A stretch of DNA of 32,262 nucleotides from Bacteroidota bacterium (GTDB taxonomy: Bacteria > Bacteroidota > Bacteroidia > Bacteroidales > UBA10428): assembly GCA_003252385.1 (NCBI GenBank), contig QKEH01000023.1:1-32262 (forward strand), in the 5' to 3' direction. Below are positions 7,852 through 16,890 of the stretch, in pieces. A program made the translations under genes and the position numbers. The notes under the pieces are model-generated. The model made no database searches, was not told the origin of the DNA, and saw only the letters and a program-made list of their open reading frames with translations. Numbering within the stretch: the first letter of the stretch is position 1; each line of letters opens with the position of its first letter.

Positions 7852-8370
7852 AAACGCAATCGGAACACCTTTCATACCCTTGGGAATTTCGGCCAGTTCC
7901 AGTTGTTCGCGAATACCCGAAAAGGTTACCAGTGCCAAGCCAAAACCTATGGCATTCGAAGCAGCATAAACTACCCCCTGAAGCAGGTTAAATTCTTTCT
8001 GGAAGGTAAGGATGGCAACACCCAGAATGGTGCAATTGGTGGTAATCAGAGGCAGAAAGATACCCAGCGCCTGATACATCGAGGGGCTTACCTTTTTAAG
8101 AATAATTTCGACCAACTGAACCAGTGCGGCAATAACCAGAATGTACGACACCGTTTGCATAAACCCAATCTGCAGAGGTTCCAGTATGTACTGCTGCAAC
8201 AGGTAGGTAACCATGGTGGCAATGATCATTACAAAGGTTACCGCACTTGCCATACCTATGGCAGTATCCACCTTATTCGAAACCCCGATAAAAGGGCATA
8301 TGCCCAGAAACTGGGACAGAACAATATTATTAACAAATACGGCTCCTATTACTATTAAAATATACTCCAT
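7798..8370 (-). CDS. rnfA: Electron transport complex subunit RnfA
   Basis: The 190-residue product is an integral membrane subunit of the Rnf complex (ferredoxin:NAD+ oxidoreductase, coupled to Na+ or H+ transport). It has about six hydrophobic segments, and the conserved half-repeats [20 protein letters not shown] and [14 protein letters not shown] each carry a Cys in mid-membrane. In Rnf/Nqr structures this pair, together with RnfE, holds a membrane [2Fe-2S] centre. Length is normal for the family. It is the last gene of the operon, nine bases after rnfE, and is followed by the intrinsic terminator. Its 3' end is duplicated in degraded form at 4656-4860. Confidence 0.96.
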   Translation of the reverse strand: MEYILIVIGAVFVNNIVLSQFLGICPFIGVSNKVDTAIGMASAVTFVMIIATMVTYLLQQYILEPLQIGFMQTVSYILVIAALVQLVEIILKKVSPSMYQALGIFLPLITTNCTILGVAILTFQKEFNLLQGVVYAASNAIGFGLALVTFSGIREQLELAEIPKGMKGVPIAFIIAGILAMAFMGFANIV

Positions 8371-8379
8371 AGTGCCAGA

Positions 8380-8997
8380 TTAAGAGTTTGCTAGTTTCTT
8401 TTTAAGTTTATTCATAATCATGATGAGGTAGCCCAGAGCTAGGAAAGCACCGGGTGCCATGATAAAAATCAGCATGCCATCGCCCTGGATGAATTTATGT
8501 CCAAAGAACGAGCCGTTACCCAGTAACTCGCGCACGGTACCCAGCAGGGTAAGTGCAAAAGAGAAACCCAAACCGATACCGATACCATCGAGTAACGAAG
8601 GCAGTACGCTGTTTTTGGCCGCGAAGGCTTCAGCACGTCCCAGAACGATACAGTTCACCACAATCAGGGGGATGAAAATCCCCAGGTTGTCGTATAAACT
8701 GGGTTCTCCGTGAGGTCCCGGTGTGTTGGTATAGGCGCTCATCAACAGGTCGACAATGGTTACAAATGACGCAATGATTACGATGAATGAGGGAATGCGG
8801 ACCTTATCGGGAATATACTTACTGAACAGGGCAATGAATACATTCGACAGGGTGAGCACTGCTGTTGTGGCCAGTCCCATACCCAGTCCGTTGATTGCCG
8901 ATCCGGTTGTCCCCAGGGTAGGGCATAATCCCAGAAAGAGCACAAATGTGGGGTTTTCTTTTAAAAACCCTTTGGTAACATGTTTAAGCTGGCTCAT
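8380..8997 (-). CDS. rnfE: Electron transport complex subunit RnfE
   Basis: The 205-residue membrane protein is homologous to RnfA. It shows the two Cys half-sites LFLGLCPTLGTTGSAING and IPLIVVNCIVLGRAEAFA and about six hydrophobic segments. With RnfA it forms the central membrane part of Rnf. Its ATG overlaps the stop of rnfG in the form ATGA, and a strong ribosome site (GAAAGGAGG) precedes it within rnfG, so translation is probably coupled. The C-terminus ends in a short Lys-rich tail. Confidence 0.96.
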   Translation of the reverse strand: MSQLKHVTKGFLKENPTFVLFLGLCPTLGTTGSAINGLGMGLATTAVLTLSNVFIALFSKYIPDKVRIPSFIVIIASFVTIVDLLMSAYTNTPGPHGEPSLYDNLGIFIPLIVVNCIVLGRAEAFAAKNSVLPSLLDGIGIGLGFSFALTLLGTVRELLGNGSFFGHKFIQGDGMLIFIMAPGAFLALGYLIMIMNKLKKKLANS

Positions 8998-9572
8998 TGC
9001 TTGCCTCCTTTCTTAAGTGCATCGTAGGCGCGTTGTACGGCATCGCAATAGGCGCGCGAAGTAATGGTTGATGCAGTGATGGCATCTACATCGCCACCAT
9101 CTTTTTTAACTTGTAATTTGTAGTTGCCGGGGTTTTTACCATTGAACTGGTAGCTCCAATCACTTTTAGCTTTGGTCATCTTATCGCCCAGTCCCGGTGT
9201 TTCCTTATGCTCCAGCACGGCAATGTCGTTAATGGTGCCATCGGGGCTGAAACCTACCAGAAGTTTCAGGGTTCCGCCAAAGGCCTTGTTCGAGAAGGTC
9301 TCGGCGGCATAACCAACGGTATCGTTTCCCTTTCGGGCTATGTAAAAGTATACTGAGTCACCATCGGCAGCTACGCTGAAGTTTTCTTCACCGGGATGGT
9401 TATCGAAAGCTGGAGCAACTCGTTGAATGGCCAGGGTCTTTTTAGCGCCTTTGGCCAGATCGATGGGTTCTTTGGTCAGATTGTACACAGCACCCATTGC
9501 TGCCGATGCCAACAGGGAAATGATCAGCAGGGTAAGCAGCATATTGCTGAAGGTTGATTCTTTCTTAGCCAT
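8994..9572 (-). CDS. rnfG: Electron transport complex subunit RnfG
   Basis: The 192-residue product has one N-terminal membrane anchor (about residues 10-28) and a periplasmic FMN-binding domain. FMN in RnfG/NqrC is bound covalently through a phosphoester to a Thr in an S(T)GATxT motif. Here the corresponding segment is AITASTITSRAY with Thr169 as the likely attachment site. This is a variant of the common SGAT form, since Gly is Ala and Ala is Ser. The ATG overlaps the 3' end of rnfD by eight bases, and AGGAGG lies just upstream. Confidence 0.94.
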   Translation of the reverse strand: MAKKESTFSNMLLTLLIISLLASAAMGAVYNLTKEPIDLAKGAKKTLAIQRVAPAFDNHPGEENFSVAADGDSVYFYIARKGNDTVGYAAETFSNKAFGGTLKLLVGFSPDGTINDIAVLEHKETPGLGDKMTKAKSDWSYQFNGKNPGNYKLQVKKDGGDVDAITASTITSRAYCDAVQRAYDALKKGGKQ

Positions 9573-10575
9573 TTTTTACCTCCTCTCCGAAGCGTTTGGG
9601 TTTGATATAGCGATTTAACAGCGGCACAAAGCCATTCATGATCAGGATGGCGAAGGACACCCCTTCCGGATAGGCTCCAAAAACCCGGATAATAACCGTG
9701 AGCAATCCGATACCAATCCCATAAATTAGCATTCCCAGCGGATTCATGGGCGAGGTTACGTAATCGGTAGCCATAAAGATGGCACCCAGCAGTAAGCCGC
9801 CGGTGAGTATATGGAACATGGGGCCGGCATAAACTTCAGGGTTGGCCAGGTTCAGTATGCCGGAGAACACCACCACGGTTCCCAGTATGCTAACCGGTAT
9901 GTGCCAGGTAATAATTTTACGAACGAGCATATAAACCAACCCGATCAGCAGGGCTACACCGGCTACTTCGCCCATGGATCCTCCCATATTGCCTAAAAAC
10001 ATATCGAGGTAGCTCGGGATTTTATGAGCCAGGTCACTAAAAGATTCACCGGCTTTCAATCCTTCTTTGATCACGCCCAGCGGTGTGGCACCGGTAAACC
10101 CTTCGACCGTACTTTGATAGGGGGTGCTGATACCGGCAGGTACGGGGTATTTGGTCATCTGAACCGGGAAGGATATTAACAGGAACACACGGCCCACCAA
10201 GGCAGGGTTGAAGGGATTGTTTCCTAACCCGCCAAAGGTCATTTTACCTATCCCGATAGCCACCAAGGCGCCCACCATAATGATCCACCAGGGCAGATTA
10301 GAGGGCAGGTTAAAAGCCAGCAGGATTCCGGTTACCAGTGCCGAACCATCGCTGATTCGAACCGGTGTTTTCAGTATGAATTTCTGAATCAGATATTCGA
10401 ATAACAGGCAGGAGGCTACGGAAACCAACGTTACCACTATGGCACCCATGCCATAAAACAGCACCGAAGCCAGAAGAGCCGGTACCATTGCTAGTACCAC
10501 GCCGTACATGAGTTTGTTCACGGACTGCCCGCTGTGCACGTGCGGCGACGGTGATACGGTTATTAGTTTATTCAT
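9565..10575 (-). CDS. rnfD: Electron transport complex subunit RnfD
   Basis: The 336-residue product is the polytopic flavin-bearing subunit. It begins with the conserved SPSPHVHSGQSVNKLMYGVV and has many hydrophobic segments. The covalent-FMN motif GFTGATPLG has Thr164 as the likely flavin-linked residue. The loop GNNPFNPALVGRVFLL and the segment MATDYVTSPMNPLG are also family signatures. It overlaps the stop of rnfC by one base and rnfG by eight, showing a tightly packed operon. Confidence 0.96.
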   Translation of the reverse strand: MNKLITVSPSPHVHSGQSVNKLMYGVVLAMVPALLASVLFYGMGAIVVTLVSVASCLLFEYLIQKFILKTPVRISDGSALVTGILLAFNLPSNLPWWIIMVGALVAIGIGKMTFGGLGNNPFNPALVGRVFLLISFPVQMTKYPVPAGISTPYQSTVEGFTGATPLGVIKEGLKAGESFSDLAHKIPSYLDMFLGNMGGSMGEVAGVALLIGLVYMLVRKIITWHIPVSILGTVVVFSGILNLANPEVYAGPMFHILTGGLLLGAIFMATDYVTSPMNPLGMLIYGIGIGLLTVIIRVFGAYPEGVSFAILIMNGFVPLLNRYIKPKRFGEEVKNG

Positions 10576-11906
10576 TATTTTTTTCTTGATCTGATGATTT
10601 TTCCAACTTCTGATTTACCCAAACGGATGTAGTCGAGCAGGGGGCGACTCGATGGACAAATGTAGCTGCACGAGCCACATTCAATGCAATCCATTACCTT
10701 ATCGCGCTCGAGGCGCTCATGCAGTCCTTTCTGACCCATGGACATGAGCAGATAGGGTTCCAATCCCATGGGGCAAACCGACACGCACTTGGCACAGCGG
10801 ATACAGGGTTCAACGGGTTTCCGTTGGGCTTCCGTCTGTTTCATAATGAGGATGCCTGAGCTGCCTTTTACAATGGGCACTTCGGTCGAAGCCAAGGCTT
10901 TTCCCATCATAGGCCCGCCATTGATCACTTTCCCGGTATCATCGGGCAGGCCTCCGGCTTTTTCAATCAGTTGCGATACGGGGGTTCCGATCCGCACTTT
11001 GAAATTGGCCGTTTCCTTCACCGATTTACCGGTAACCGTAACAATGCGTTCAAACAGGGGTTTGTTTTTTTGAACCGCTTCGTACACGGCATAAGCGGTG
11101 CCCACGTTAAATACTACTGCGCCCACTTCAATGGGCAGGGCTCCGGAGGGCACTTCGCGTCCGATAACCGCATTGATCAGCTGTTTTTCGCCACCTTGAG
11201 GGTACTGCACTTTGAGTGCCTGTACCCGGATACCCGTATATTTTTTAGCCAGTTCGCTCAATTTGGCAATGGCATCGGGTTTGTTATTTTCGATTCCGAT
11301 GATCGCTTTTTCCACCTGAAGCCCTTTTTGCAGGATATGGATTCCCACCAGCAGTTCCTCGGCTTTTTCCATCATCAGCACATGGTCGGCGGTGAGGTAG
11401 GGTTCGCATTCTACCCCGTTTATAATAAGGTATTCGGCGGTTTTACCCCGGGGGACAGCCAGCTTTACATGCGAGGGGAACGTGGCTCCGCCCAGACCAA
11501 CAATACCGGCTTCGCTAATGCGTTGCAGGATTTCTTCGGGGCTGAGTTCGCAGGTGATCTTTAATGCGTCCGAGCGATCGATGGTATCCATCCATTCATC
11601 ACCTTCCACATCAATAAATATAGCATCGCGGGTATAGCCACTGGCATCGAGGGCTTTGTCAATTTTTGCAACCTTACCGGAATAGGGCGAGTGAATGTTG
11701 GCAGATACAAAGCCGTTCTTTTCGGCAATGAGTTGACCTACCTTCACGGTATCGCCTTTTTGCACAATAGCTTTGGCCGGAACACCCAGGTGCATTCCCA
11801 GAGGAATAGTTACATGAGTGGGCAGTCCCAACTCCTGAATGGGTTTGTTTGCCGACAGCTTATTTTCCGGAGGATGAACGCCTCCTTTACTAAACGTTTT
11901 TAGCAC
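10575..11906 (-). CDS. rnfC: Electron transport complex subunit RnfC
   Basis: The 443-residue peripheral subunit carries, in order, an N-terminal KGGVHPPENK segment and lipoyl-like/barrel region (about 1-100), the flavin/NADH-binding region with GIVGLGGATFPSH near residue 133, an SLBB-type region, and two [4Fe-4S] sets near the C-terminus (CIRCAKCVSVCPMGLEPY and CIECGSCSYICPSSRP). It is the NADH-reacting subunit of Rnf. The start is GTG at 11904-11906, chosen because AGGAGG lies eight bases upstream and no ATG fits. It lacks the long C-terminal repeat seen in some gammaproteobacterial RsxC proteins. Confidence 0.96.
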   Translation of the reverse strand: MLKTFSKGGVHPPENKLSANKPIQELGLPTHVTIPLGMHLGVPAKAIVQKGDTVKVGQLIAEKNGFVSANIHSPYSGKVAKIDKALDASGYTRDAIFIDVEGDEWMDTIDRSDALKITCELSPEEILQRISEAGIVGLGGATFPSHVKLAVPRGKTAEYLIINGVECEPYLTADHVLMMEKAEELLVGIHILQKGLQVEKAIIGIENNKPDAIAKLSELAKKYTGIRVQALKVQYPQGGEKQLINAVIGREVPSGALPIEVGAVVFNVGTAYAVYEAVQKNKPLFERIVTVTGKSVKETANFKVRIGTPVSQLIEKAGGLPDDTGKVINGGPMMGKALASTEVPIVKGSSGILIMKQTEAQRKPVEPCIRCAKCVSVCPMGLEPYLLMSMGQKGLHERLERDKVMDCIECGSCSYICPSSRPLLDYIRLGKSEVGKIIRSRKK

Positions 11907-11934
11907 TGTAATTCCTCCTAATTGGTTTTATTTC

Positions 11935-12825
11935 TTATGAATTGGTGTTTTCTTGTTGGGTTGCCGATGTTTGCGTATCATCAGGGGTGGCTGTTTTGTC
12001 TTTTGCCGGTGGAAAGCCTATTTCAATAATGGACTGAGTGGGGCATTCCTGGGTGCATTTGCGGCACAGCTTGCATTTGTCGGCATCGATAAACGCCAGG
12101 CTGTTTTCCAGGGTGATGGCTTCGAATGGGCAAACCTTAACACACTTGCCGCATCCGATACAAGCCACAGCACAACTTTTCTTGGCTATGCCGCCTTTAT
12201 CGGTATTACGGCAGGCTACGTATATTTTGCGATCCTTCTTGGCGCGCTTGCGCAGTTCGAATAAATTTTTTGGACAGGCCGTAACACAGGCACCACAGGC
12301 GGTACATTTTGCATCGTCCACTTCGGGCAGTCCGGTTTCGGGGTTCATATGCAGCGCATCAAACTTGCATACTGTTACACAGTCGGCCAGTCCCAGACAA
12401 CCGTATTGACAACCGGTATCGCCACCGTAAAGAGCAGAAGCAATGGTACAGGATGAAGCGCCATCGTAAAGGGTGGTTTTAGGACGTACTTCGCAGGTGC
12501 CGTTGCAACGCAATACAGCAACCTGTGGATCCATGCCAATAGCATCGCGACCTAAAATACCGGCAATGGCGGTCATGGCATCGTTACCGCCCACCGGACA
12601 GTAAAGCCCTTCCAGACTGTCGGCTTTAACACAGGCCTCGGCAAAGTTCCGGCAACCGGCAAAACCGCAGCCTCCGCAGTTGGCAGCAGGCAAAGCTTCT
12701 TCCGCCTGGTCGATACGGGGATCTTCGTAGACCTTAAACTTTTGCGCAACAAAATAGAGCACAATAGCAGATGTTGCACCTAAACCACTTAAGGATAAAA
12801 TGGTATATAAGATGGTTGTGTTCAT
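11935..12825 (-). CDS. rnfB: Electron transport complex subunit RnfB (polyferredoxin)
   Basis: The 296-residue product has an N-terminal membrane helix (about residues 5-27) and then a 4Fe-4S domain with the motif NCGGCGFAGC ending at YCPVGG. Further Cys-rich segments follow: CTACGACVTACPKN, CIGCGKCVKVCPFEA and CKLCRKCTQECPTQS. RnfB takes electrons from reduced ferredoxin and passes them into the membrane part of Rnf. The C-terminal tail after about residue 270 is polar and low-complexity (KDKTATPDDTQTSATQQ). It begins one base after the rseC stop and lies 28 bases upstream of rnfC. Confidence 0.96.
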   Translation of the reverse strand: MNTTILYTILSLSGLGATSAIVLYFVAQKFKVYEDPRIDQAEEALPAANCGGCGFAGCRNFAEACVKADSLEGLYCPVGGNDAMTAIAGILGRDAIGMDPQVAVLRCNGTCEVRPKTTLYDGASSCTIASALYGGDTGCQYGCLGLADCVTVCKFDALHMNPETGLPEVDDAKCTACGACVTACPKNLFELRKRAKKDRKIYVACRNTDKGGIAKKSCAVACIGCGKCVKVCPFEAITLENSLAFIDADKCKLCRKCTQECPTQSIIEIGFPPAKDKTATPDDTQTSATQQENTNS

Positions 12826-12826
12826 A

Positions 12827-13249
12827 TCAACTTACTTTTCGAAGTGTAAATGTGAAGGTGTTTTTTAAACGATCGCGAAAATAATACAATCCCCCAAAAT
12901 AAGGAACCAAGAGGGCTATGGCAATAATACCTGACCATAACTCGTTGATGTGTAGGATATTGAGGACAACCAGAACGAGCAGGACAAGAATAAAGGGAAG
13001 TACATAGGCAATTAGCGTGGCTTTAAGTCCCAGATTGCGCTGCATAACCACTTCCACCATCTCACCAACGTGGTAGTTTTCTGCCTCAACCGGAATATCC
13101 ATAACGCGCTCCTGCGATTCGGACATGCCACATCCTGCTTTACTCTGACAGCTGGCACAGGCCGAGAAGGTGGTAAAGCGTACACTGGCCATGCCGTTTT
13201 CCAGCTGGTCAATAATCCCTTTCTGCTGAATGCAGGAGGTAGTGTCCAT
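12827..13249 (-). CDS. rseC: RseC/SoxR-reducing-system family protein
   Basis: The 140-residue product has an N-terminal soluble part with a Cys cluster (SACASCQSKAGCGMSE, residues about 30-47) and two membrane helices (about 80-100 and 105-125). This matches the RseC/MucC family, regularly the first gene of rnf operons in Bacteroidota. The Cys-x2-Cys-x5-Cys pattern suggests metal or Fe-S binding, which is inference. As leader gene next to rnfB it probably helps Rnf assembly or maturation rather than carrying electrons itself. Confidence 0.9.
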   Translation of the reverse strand: MDTTSCIQQKGIIDQLENGMASVRFTTFSACASCQSKAGCGMSESQERVMDIPVEAENYHVGEMVEVVMQRNLGLKATLIAYVLPFILVLLVLVVLNILHINELWSGIIAIALLVPYFGGLYYFRDRLKNTFTFTLRKVS

Positions 13250-13274
13250 TAGTTTGTTGTGTTGTTAGGGGCTG

Positions 13275-13308
13275 TAAAATTATATATGTTCAGCATATCT
13301 CAGTCAAA
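13275..13308 (-). promoter_or_regulatory. Candidate promoter of the rnf operon
   Basis: On the minus strand a TTTG (-33-like, 13305-13308) and TAATTTTA (-7-like, 13275-13282; consensus TAnnTTTG) lie 22 bases apart, 26 bases upstream of the rseC ATG. The spacing is slightly long for the Bacteroidota housekeeping promoter, so the call is tentative. Confidence 0.4.
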
Positions 13309-13339
13309 AGGAAAGAAATATTATGCTTTTTAGACTGAG
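13299..13339. promoter_or_regulatory. Imperfect inverted repeat upstream of rseC-rnf
   Basis: The arms CTCAGTCAAAAG (13299-13310) and CTTTT-TA-GACTGAG (13326-13339) are complementary except for a two-base bulge and are separated by 15 bases. The proximal arm covers the candidate -33 element, a good position for a repressor or other regulator site. Confidence 0.4.
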
Positions 13340-13506
13340 TATAAATAATACCGTATGCGAAGTCATTTTTGGGATGCCTCCCTAACTTAATGCTTATGTA
13401 CGAGGTGTAATAAGTTGTAGATAAATGAAATAGAAATAGCATGGCAAGAGGTGCAAGAAGGATAGATAAAGGTTTAACAGGAAAGGCGTGCTGCGAATAG
13501 TTCGTT

Positions 13507-14256
13507 TTAAAGCGTTACCAGTAGCGGATTGCAGAATCCTGTATTATCCTGATGAGGATACCCTGCCGGGTTGGACAGAACACGGGTATTTGCAATTGCG
13601 TAATCGCAGGCTTGATGGAGGTGTCCGTGGATCCAGAGTGCAGGTTGCTGTTCCTGAATGAGGGTTTCCAGATCGGAGGCATAGGCAGCTGCAATAGGAT
13701 CGGACCGTAAGGATTCTGGTACCGAAAGCCGGCTGGGTGCATGGTGGGTGATTACAACATTTTGACAGGTGGGGCTGTTTTGCAGACTCTTATGCAGCCA
13801 GTTCACCGATTGGTGATGACTTTGGGCGATCTGCTGGGGTTGTATGATTGTTTCGCTTGAACCCGCATGGATCAACCGGTAATCGTTCATCCGATACTGG
13901 CATTCGCGGCGGGTAAGTTCCGGTGTACCAAACAGGTCGAAATCGGTCCACAGCGTACAGCCGTGAAACGTGATGCTTCCCATCTGGAACGATTCGTTTT
14001 CAAGTACATGGATATGGGTGTGGGCAGTTTCGTGTTGTAATAACTGAACCTGAAGGGGATAGCTGCCATAGTAAAACTCATGATTCCCCAGAATGTAGAT
14101 TACCGGGGTGGGAGGCGGAATGTGTTCCCGGATCCAGTCTATGGCAAGCGATCCAACATGGATGTCGCCTGCCAGAATTACTCCATCGCTTGCAGGCAGT
14201 TCAAACTTGCGAAGTCCAAATTCAAGGTGGATGTCACTTAGAATTTGCAGAGTCAC
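13507..14256 (-). CDS. Metallophosphoesterase (calcineurin-like)
   Basis: The 249-residue protein has the whole dimetal phosphoesterase motif series: LSDIH (residues 6-10), LAGDIH (about 28-33), LGNHEFYYG (about 56-64), ITHHAPS (about 168-174) and the closing GHLHQ (about 205-209). It should hydrolyse a phosphoester using two metal ions; the substrate is unknown. The start is GTG at 14254-14256: an in-frame stop lies five codons upstream and no ATG precedes the first motif. No signal peptide is seen. It sits 35 bases after the GT39-type gene on the same strand and may be the last gene of that operon. Confidence 0.88.
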   Translation of the reverse strand: MTLQILSDIHLEFGLRKFELPASDGVILAGDIHVGSLAIDWIREHIPPPTPVIYILGNHEFYYGSYPLQVQLLQHETAHTHIHVLENESFQMGSITFHGCTLWTDFDLFGTPELTRRECQYRMNDYRLIHAGSSETIIQPQQIAQSHHQSVNWLHKSLQNSPTCQNVVITHHAPSRLSVPESLRSDPIAAAYASDLETLIQEQQPALWIHGHLHQACDYAIANTRVLSNPAGYPHQDNTGFCNPLLVTL

Positions 14257-14291
14257 GAGCGGGGTACTTTACAGATTATTGTTTACTAAAG

Positions 14292-15758
14292 TTACTCCTT
14301 CCTGGGGATAAATTCATATACTTTAAAGAAGTCGCCGAATACGAAACTTGCCCCGGGATTGCTGTATTGGGCCAGTTGCTGAAGTATGTCATTGTCCGGA
14401 AATGCCTGGTTGGCTCCGGCATCCAGGAAAATAATTTTGTCAGCTGAGCGAAACCTGCCGGTATCCAAATTGGTCCAGTTGTAAATGGGATATACTCCCT
14501 GATCGTTCAGGCAGGCACAGGAGTTTTCTTCTCCGGGGTTGGTCGGGTAGGATTGGAAACAGGCCGGGTCGAAGTAGTATCGGAAGTTCAGTTCAAACCA
14601 GGGGGGGCACATATAAATCAGGCTGTTCTCCGTGGCCATTTCCTGTATCTTGGCAATAGTTTCGCGAACATTACGCTTATTGTTGAAATTGGGCTGAATG
14701 GTGATCAGGAAAAACAGCGTTACCAATGCGGGAAGCGCAAGGTTCCAAATCTTCTTTTCCATGATCGAGTCGGCTGCCAGTGCAACAAGAAGCACAAAAC
14801 CAATAGAGGCAGGCATCAGATAACGATCCAGAAACATCGGAATCCAAAACGATATTCCGAACATAAACAGGAAAGGAAACAGAAACCAAAGAACCACGAG
14901 CCGGGAGGCCGGACTATATACTTTTTTGTTTCGTAGTACGAACAGAGTACCTGCGGCGAGCAGTAGCGGAATTACCAGCGAGGTCACCACGAGTTCGTTG
15001 GTAAAAATCCGAAGCATACCGTACAGCGATGAAATTCCACCAGGTGGCGCTACCCAGGTGCCATGAGAGGACGAATCGATAAAACGGCGGATGAAGGTGA
15101 CCCCGTTGGGGATATAGGCAACAAGAACGATACCCAGTCCCAGGAAGAAGGGACGGTACAACCCTTTCCGGTTTATAGGGCTGCCTAAAAAATGAAGCAG
15201 CTGGATAATCAGAACAAAAAAGCCGAAATAGTGGGCGTAAATAAGAAGGATATTGCTGATGACTAGAAGTACAAATGGCGTTCGGATTTTCAGGCTCCCC
15301 GAAATGCTCTTCAGATAGAAGTACATGGAGGCGGCGGTTAAAAAGCCCAGGAATGCATATGTTCTGGCTTCGTGGGCAAGGCCTATCTGGTAATTTGAGA
15401 AGCTGAAGAGCAGGCTCGATACTACAGCCACCCGGGAGGAGAAGAATTCAGTTCCGATGTGGTACAGAAAATATACGGTAAGCGTGCTGAATAGCAACGA
15501 AGGGAGTCGCACCGAAAAGATTCCGATGCCGAACAACTTGATCCAATAGTGCAATACCAGTTCGTACAGTGGCGGGTTGTTGCCGGTAGCAAGTTCCCGA
15601 ATAATTGTCCCAACGTCCATTTGAGCGTGGTAGATGCTAAAGGGTTCATCGCCGGCAATGGAACCCGATGCCAGATACCAGCCTTTAACGAGAAGGTTGA
15701 GTAGCATTAACCCATATAACCACAGACTGCCTGCAAATGGTTTGGGGTGGCGAAACAT
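14292..15758 (-). CDS. GT39-type (ArnT/PMT-like) membrane glycosyltransferase
   Basis: The 488-residue product has about ten transmembrane segments and the GT-C hallmarks. An acidic pair lies in the first loop (SIAGDEPFSIYHAQ, residues about 33-46), followed by NNPPLYELVLHYWIKLFG and SVRLPSLLFSTLTVYF, then AHEARTYAF near residue 131. Such enzymes take a sugar from a polyprenyl-phosphate sugar and add it to a lipid, glycan or protein on the outer face of the inner membrane. A soluble C-terminal domain (about 375-488) follows the last helices. It starts directly after the stop of the GT2-like gene, so the two are co-transcribed. Confidence 0.85.
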   Translation of the reverse strand: MFRHPKPFAGSLWLYGLMLLNLLVKGWYLASGSIAGDEPFSIYHAQMDVGTIIRELATGNNPPLYELVLHYWIKLFGIGIFSVRLPSLLFSTLTVYFLYHIGTEFFSSRVAVVSSLLFSFSNYQIGLAHEARTYAFLGFLTAASMYFYLKSISGSLKIRTPFVLLVISNILLIYAHYFGFFVLIIQLLHFLGSPINRKGLYRPFFLGLGIVLVAYIPNGVTFIRRFIDSSSHGTWVAPPGGISSLYGMLRIFTNELVVTSLVIPLLLAAGTLFVLRNKKVYSPASRLVVLWFLFPFLFMFGISFWIPMFLDRYLMPASIGFVLLVALAADSIMEKKIWNLALPALVTLFFLITIQPNFNNKRNVRETIAKIQEMATENSLIYMCPPWFELNFRYYFDPACFQSYPTNPGEENSCACLNDQGVYPIYNWTNLDTGRFRSADKIIFLDAGANQAFPDNDILQQLAQYSNPGASFVFGDFFKVYEFIPRKE

Positions 15759-16631
15759 TTATATAAGGGTGTAGTTTTGGTATTCCATAATGCGTTTTCC
15801 GGTAATTCGCTCAAAGAAGCGCTTGATTTTTTCCTTTCGTGAAAAGCTGTTTTTCGAGAGGTCGAAATCGAATTTCCAGTTGATGCGTTGAATGCGCTCC
15901 TGCATCACGCCGGGGTGGGTGCCGGTGAAGCGGGACAGGGCATCTACCTGGCTGTAATCGAACTCATGCGCTTTGGCCACATTCTTCTCAATCCATTCGT
16001 CGTTATGCCAGTACTTGTTGAAGTTCTCCTGTTTACCTTGCATGGCGCGGGGGTCTTTTACCCAACCGTAATGGTGCATGTAGGCTTCGATGTATTTAAC
16101 ACGTAATTTTTCGTTGTCGTTCTTGCGAAAACCCTGGGCATCGCGGTAGGAATAGATGTTCTTGTTGTTTTTTACCACCCGAATTTCGCGACGGTACCAG
16201 CGGTAGGCTTCGCCGACATAATCGTAGGAGCCGTAAAAATGCCGGTAGTTGAACAGCAGTCCGTCCACGTTGGGGTCGTGGGCATATTTTTCCATGGCTT
16301 CGCGGATAACCGGCAGATATTCTTCGTGCAGTACCTCATCGCCCTGAATGTAGAAGCACCAGTCGCTTTCGGGGTCAATGGCCTGGAAGGCTTTATTGGT
16401 TTCATCGGCCAGCACCCGGCCACCTTCGCGCAGGGTGTCGTCCCATACAGTTTCAAGTATTCTGATTTTTCCGGGAGCAATTCCTGAAATGAGCTGCAGG
16501 GTGTCGTCGTCGGAATTTCCCACCGCCACCACAAAATCATCGCAAATTGGGAGTATCGACCGGATGGCCTCCTCGATGGGGTAGTCGAACTGGATTGCGT
16601 TACGAATGAAACTAAAGCCGGTAACTTTCAT
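15759..16631 (-). CDS. GT2-like glycosyltransferase
   Basis: The 290-residue product begins with KVTGFSFIRNAIQFDYPIEE and contains VVAVGNSDDDT and, near residues 90-103, CFYIQGDEVLHEEY. This places it in a GT2-related family of Bacteroidota whose metal site is Q-G-D-E rather than DxD. The Trp-rich region HHYGWVKDPRAMQ and the basic C-terminus are typical of this group. It is probably soluble or loosely membrane-bound and modifies a surface polysaccharide or lipid-linked glycan. It is first in a run with the GT39-type gene and possibly the phosphoesterase. A -7-like box lies about 70 bases upstream. Confidence 0.8.
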   Translation of the reverse strand: MKVTGFSFIRNAIQFDYPIEEAIRSILPICDDFVVAVGNSDDDTLQLISGIAPGKIRILETVWDDTLREGGRVLADETNKAFQAIDPESDWCFYIQGDEVLHEEYLPVIREAMEKYAHDPNVDGLLFNYRHFYGSYDYVGEAYRWYRREIRVVKNNKNIYSYRDAQGFRKNDNEKLRVKYIEAYMHHYGWVKDPRAMQGKQENFNKYWHNDEWIEKNVAKAHEFDYSQVDALSRFTGTHPGVMQERIQRINWKFDFDLSKNSFSRKEKIKRFFERITGKRIMEYQNYTLI

Positions 16632-16701
16632 AGTTTTCTATGCTGTATATGGAGCCTTACTGTAACAGTTTGCTCCATGAGTTAATACTGCTGCACACGG
16701 G

Positions 16702-16709
16702 CAAAGGTA
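16702..16709 (-). promoter_or_regulatory. Candidate -7 box for the glycosyltransferase operon
   Basis: On the minus strand this reads TACCTTTG, a perfect match to the Bacteroidota -7 consensus TAnnTTTG, 70 bases before the ATG of the GT2-like gene. The expected -33 TTG is not clear, so support is partial. Confidence 0.4.
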
Positions 16710-16804
16710 TTCCCGGGGCGTGGTAAAAATAGAAAAACTATGAATGGTAAATGCAGGAAGCTGAAATAAAGATGGGTACGAACGGGAAGGTTGACGGCTC
16801 AACA

Positions 16805-16890
16805 CGATAAGTCCCGGATCCTGCTGCTCAGTGGTGCTGCAACTCGGCGAAGCACCCTGGACAACAACAACCGGGACAGTTTTACTTTTT
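16805..16890 (+). other. Structured element ending in a T-run
   Basis: Plus-strand arms GTCCCGG (about 16811-16817) and CCGGGAC (about 16871-16877) enclose a second hairpin GGTGCT/AGCACC with a 12-base loop. The outer stem is followed by TTTTACTTTTTTT. The layout resembles a small structured RNA ending in an intrinsic terminator, but no plus-strand gene precedes it and no promoter was found. Confidence 0.25.

Noticed and set aside
10971-11564. A 197-codon open frame on the plus strand
   Set aside because: It lies wholly antisense to rnfC, has the composition of a shadow frame, and has no ribosome site or family character.
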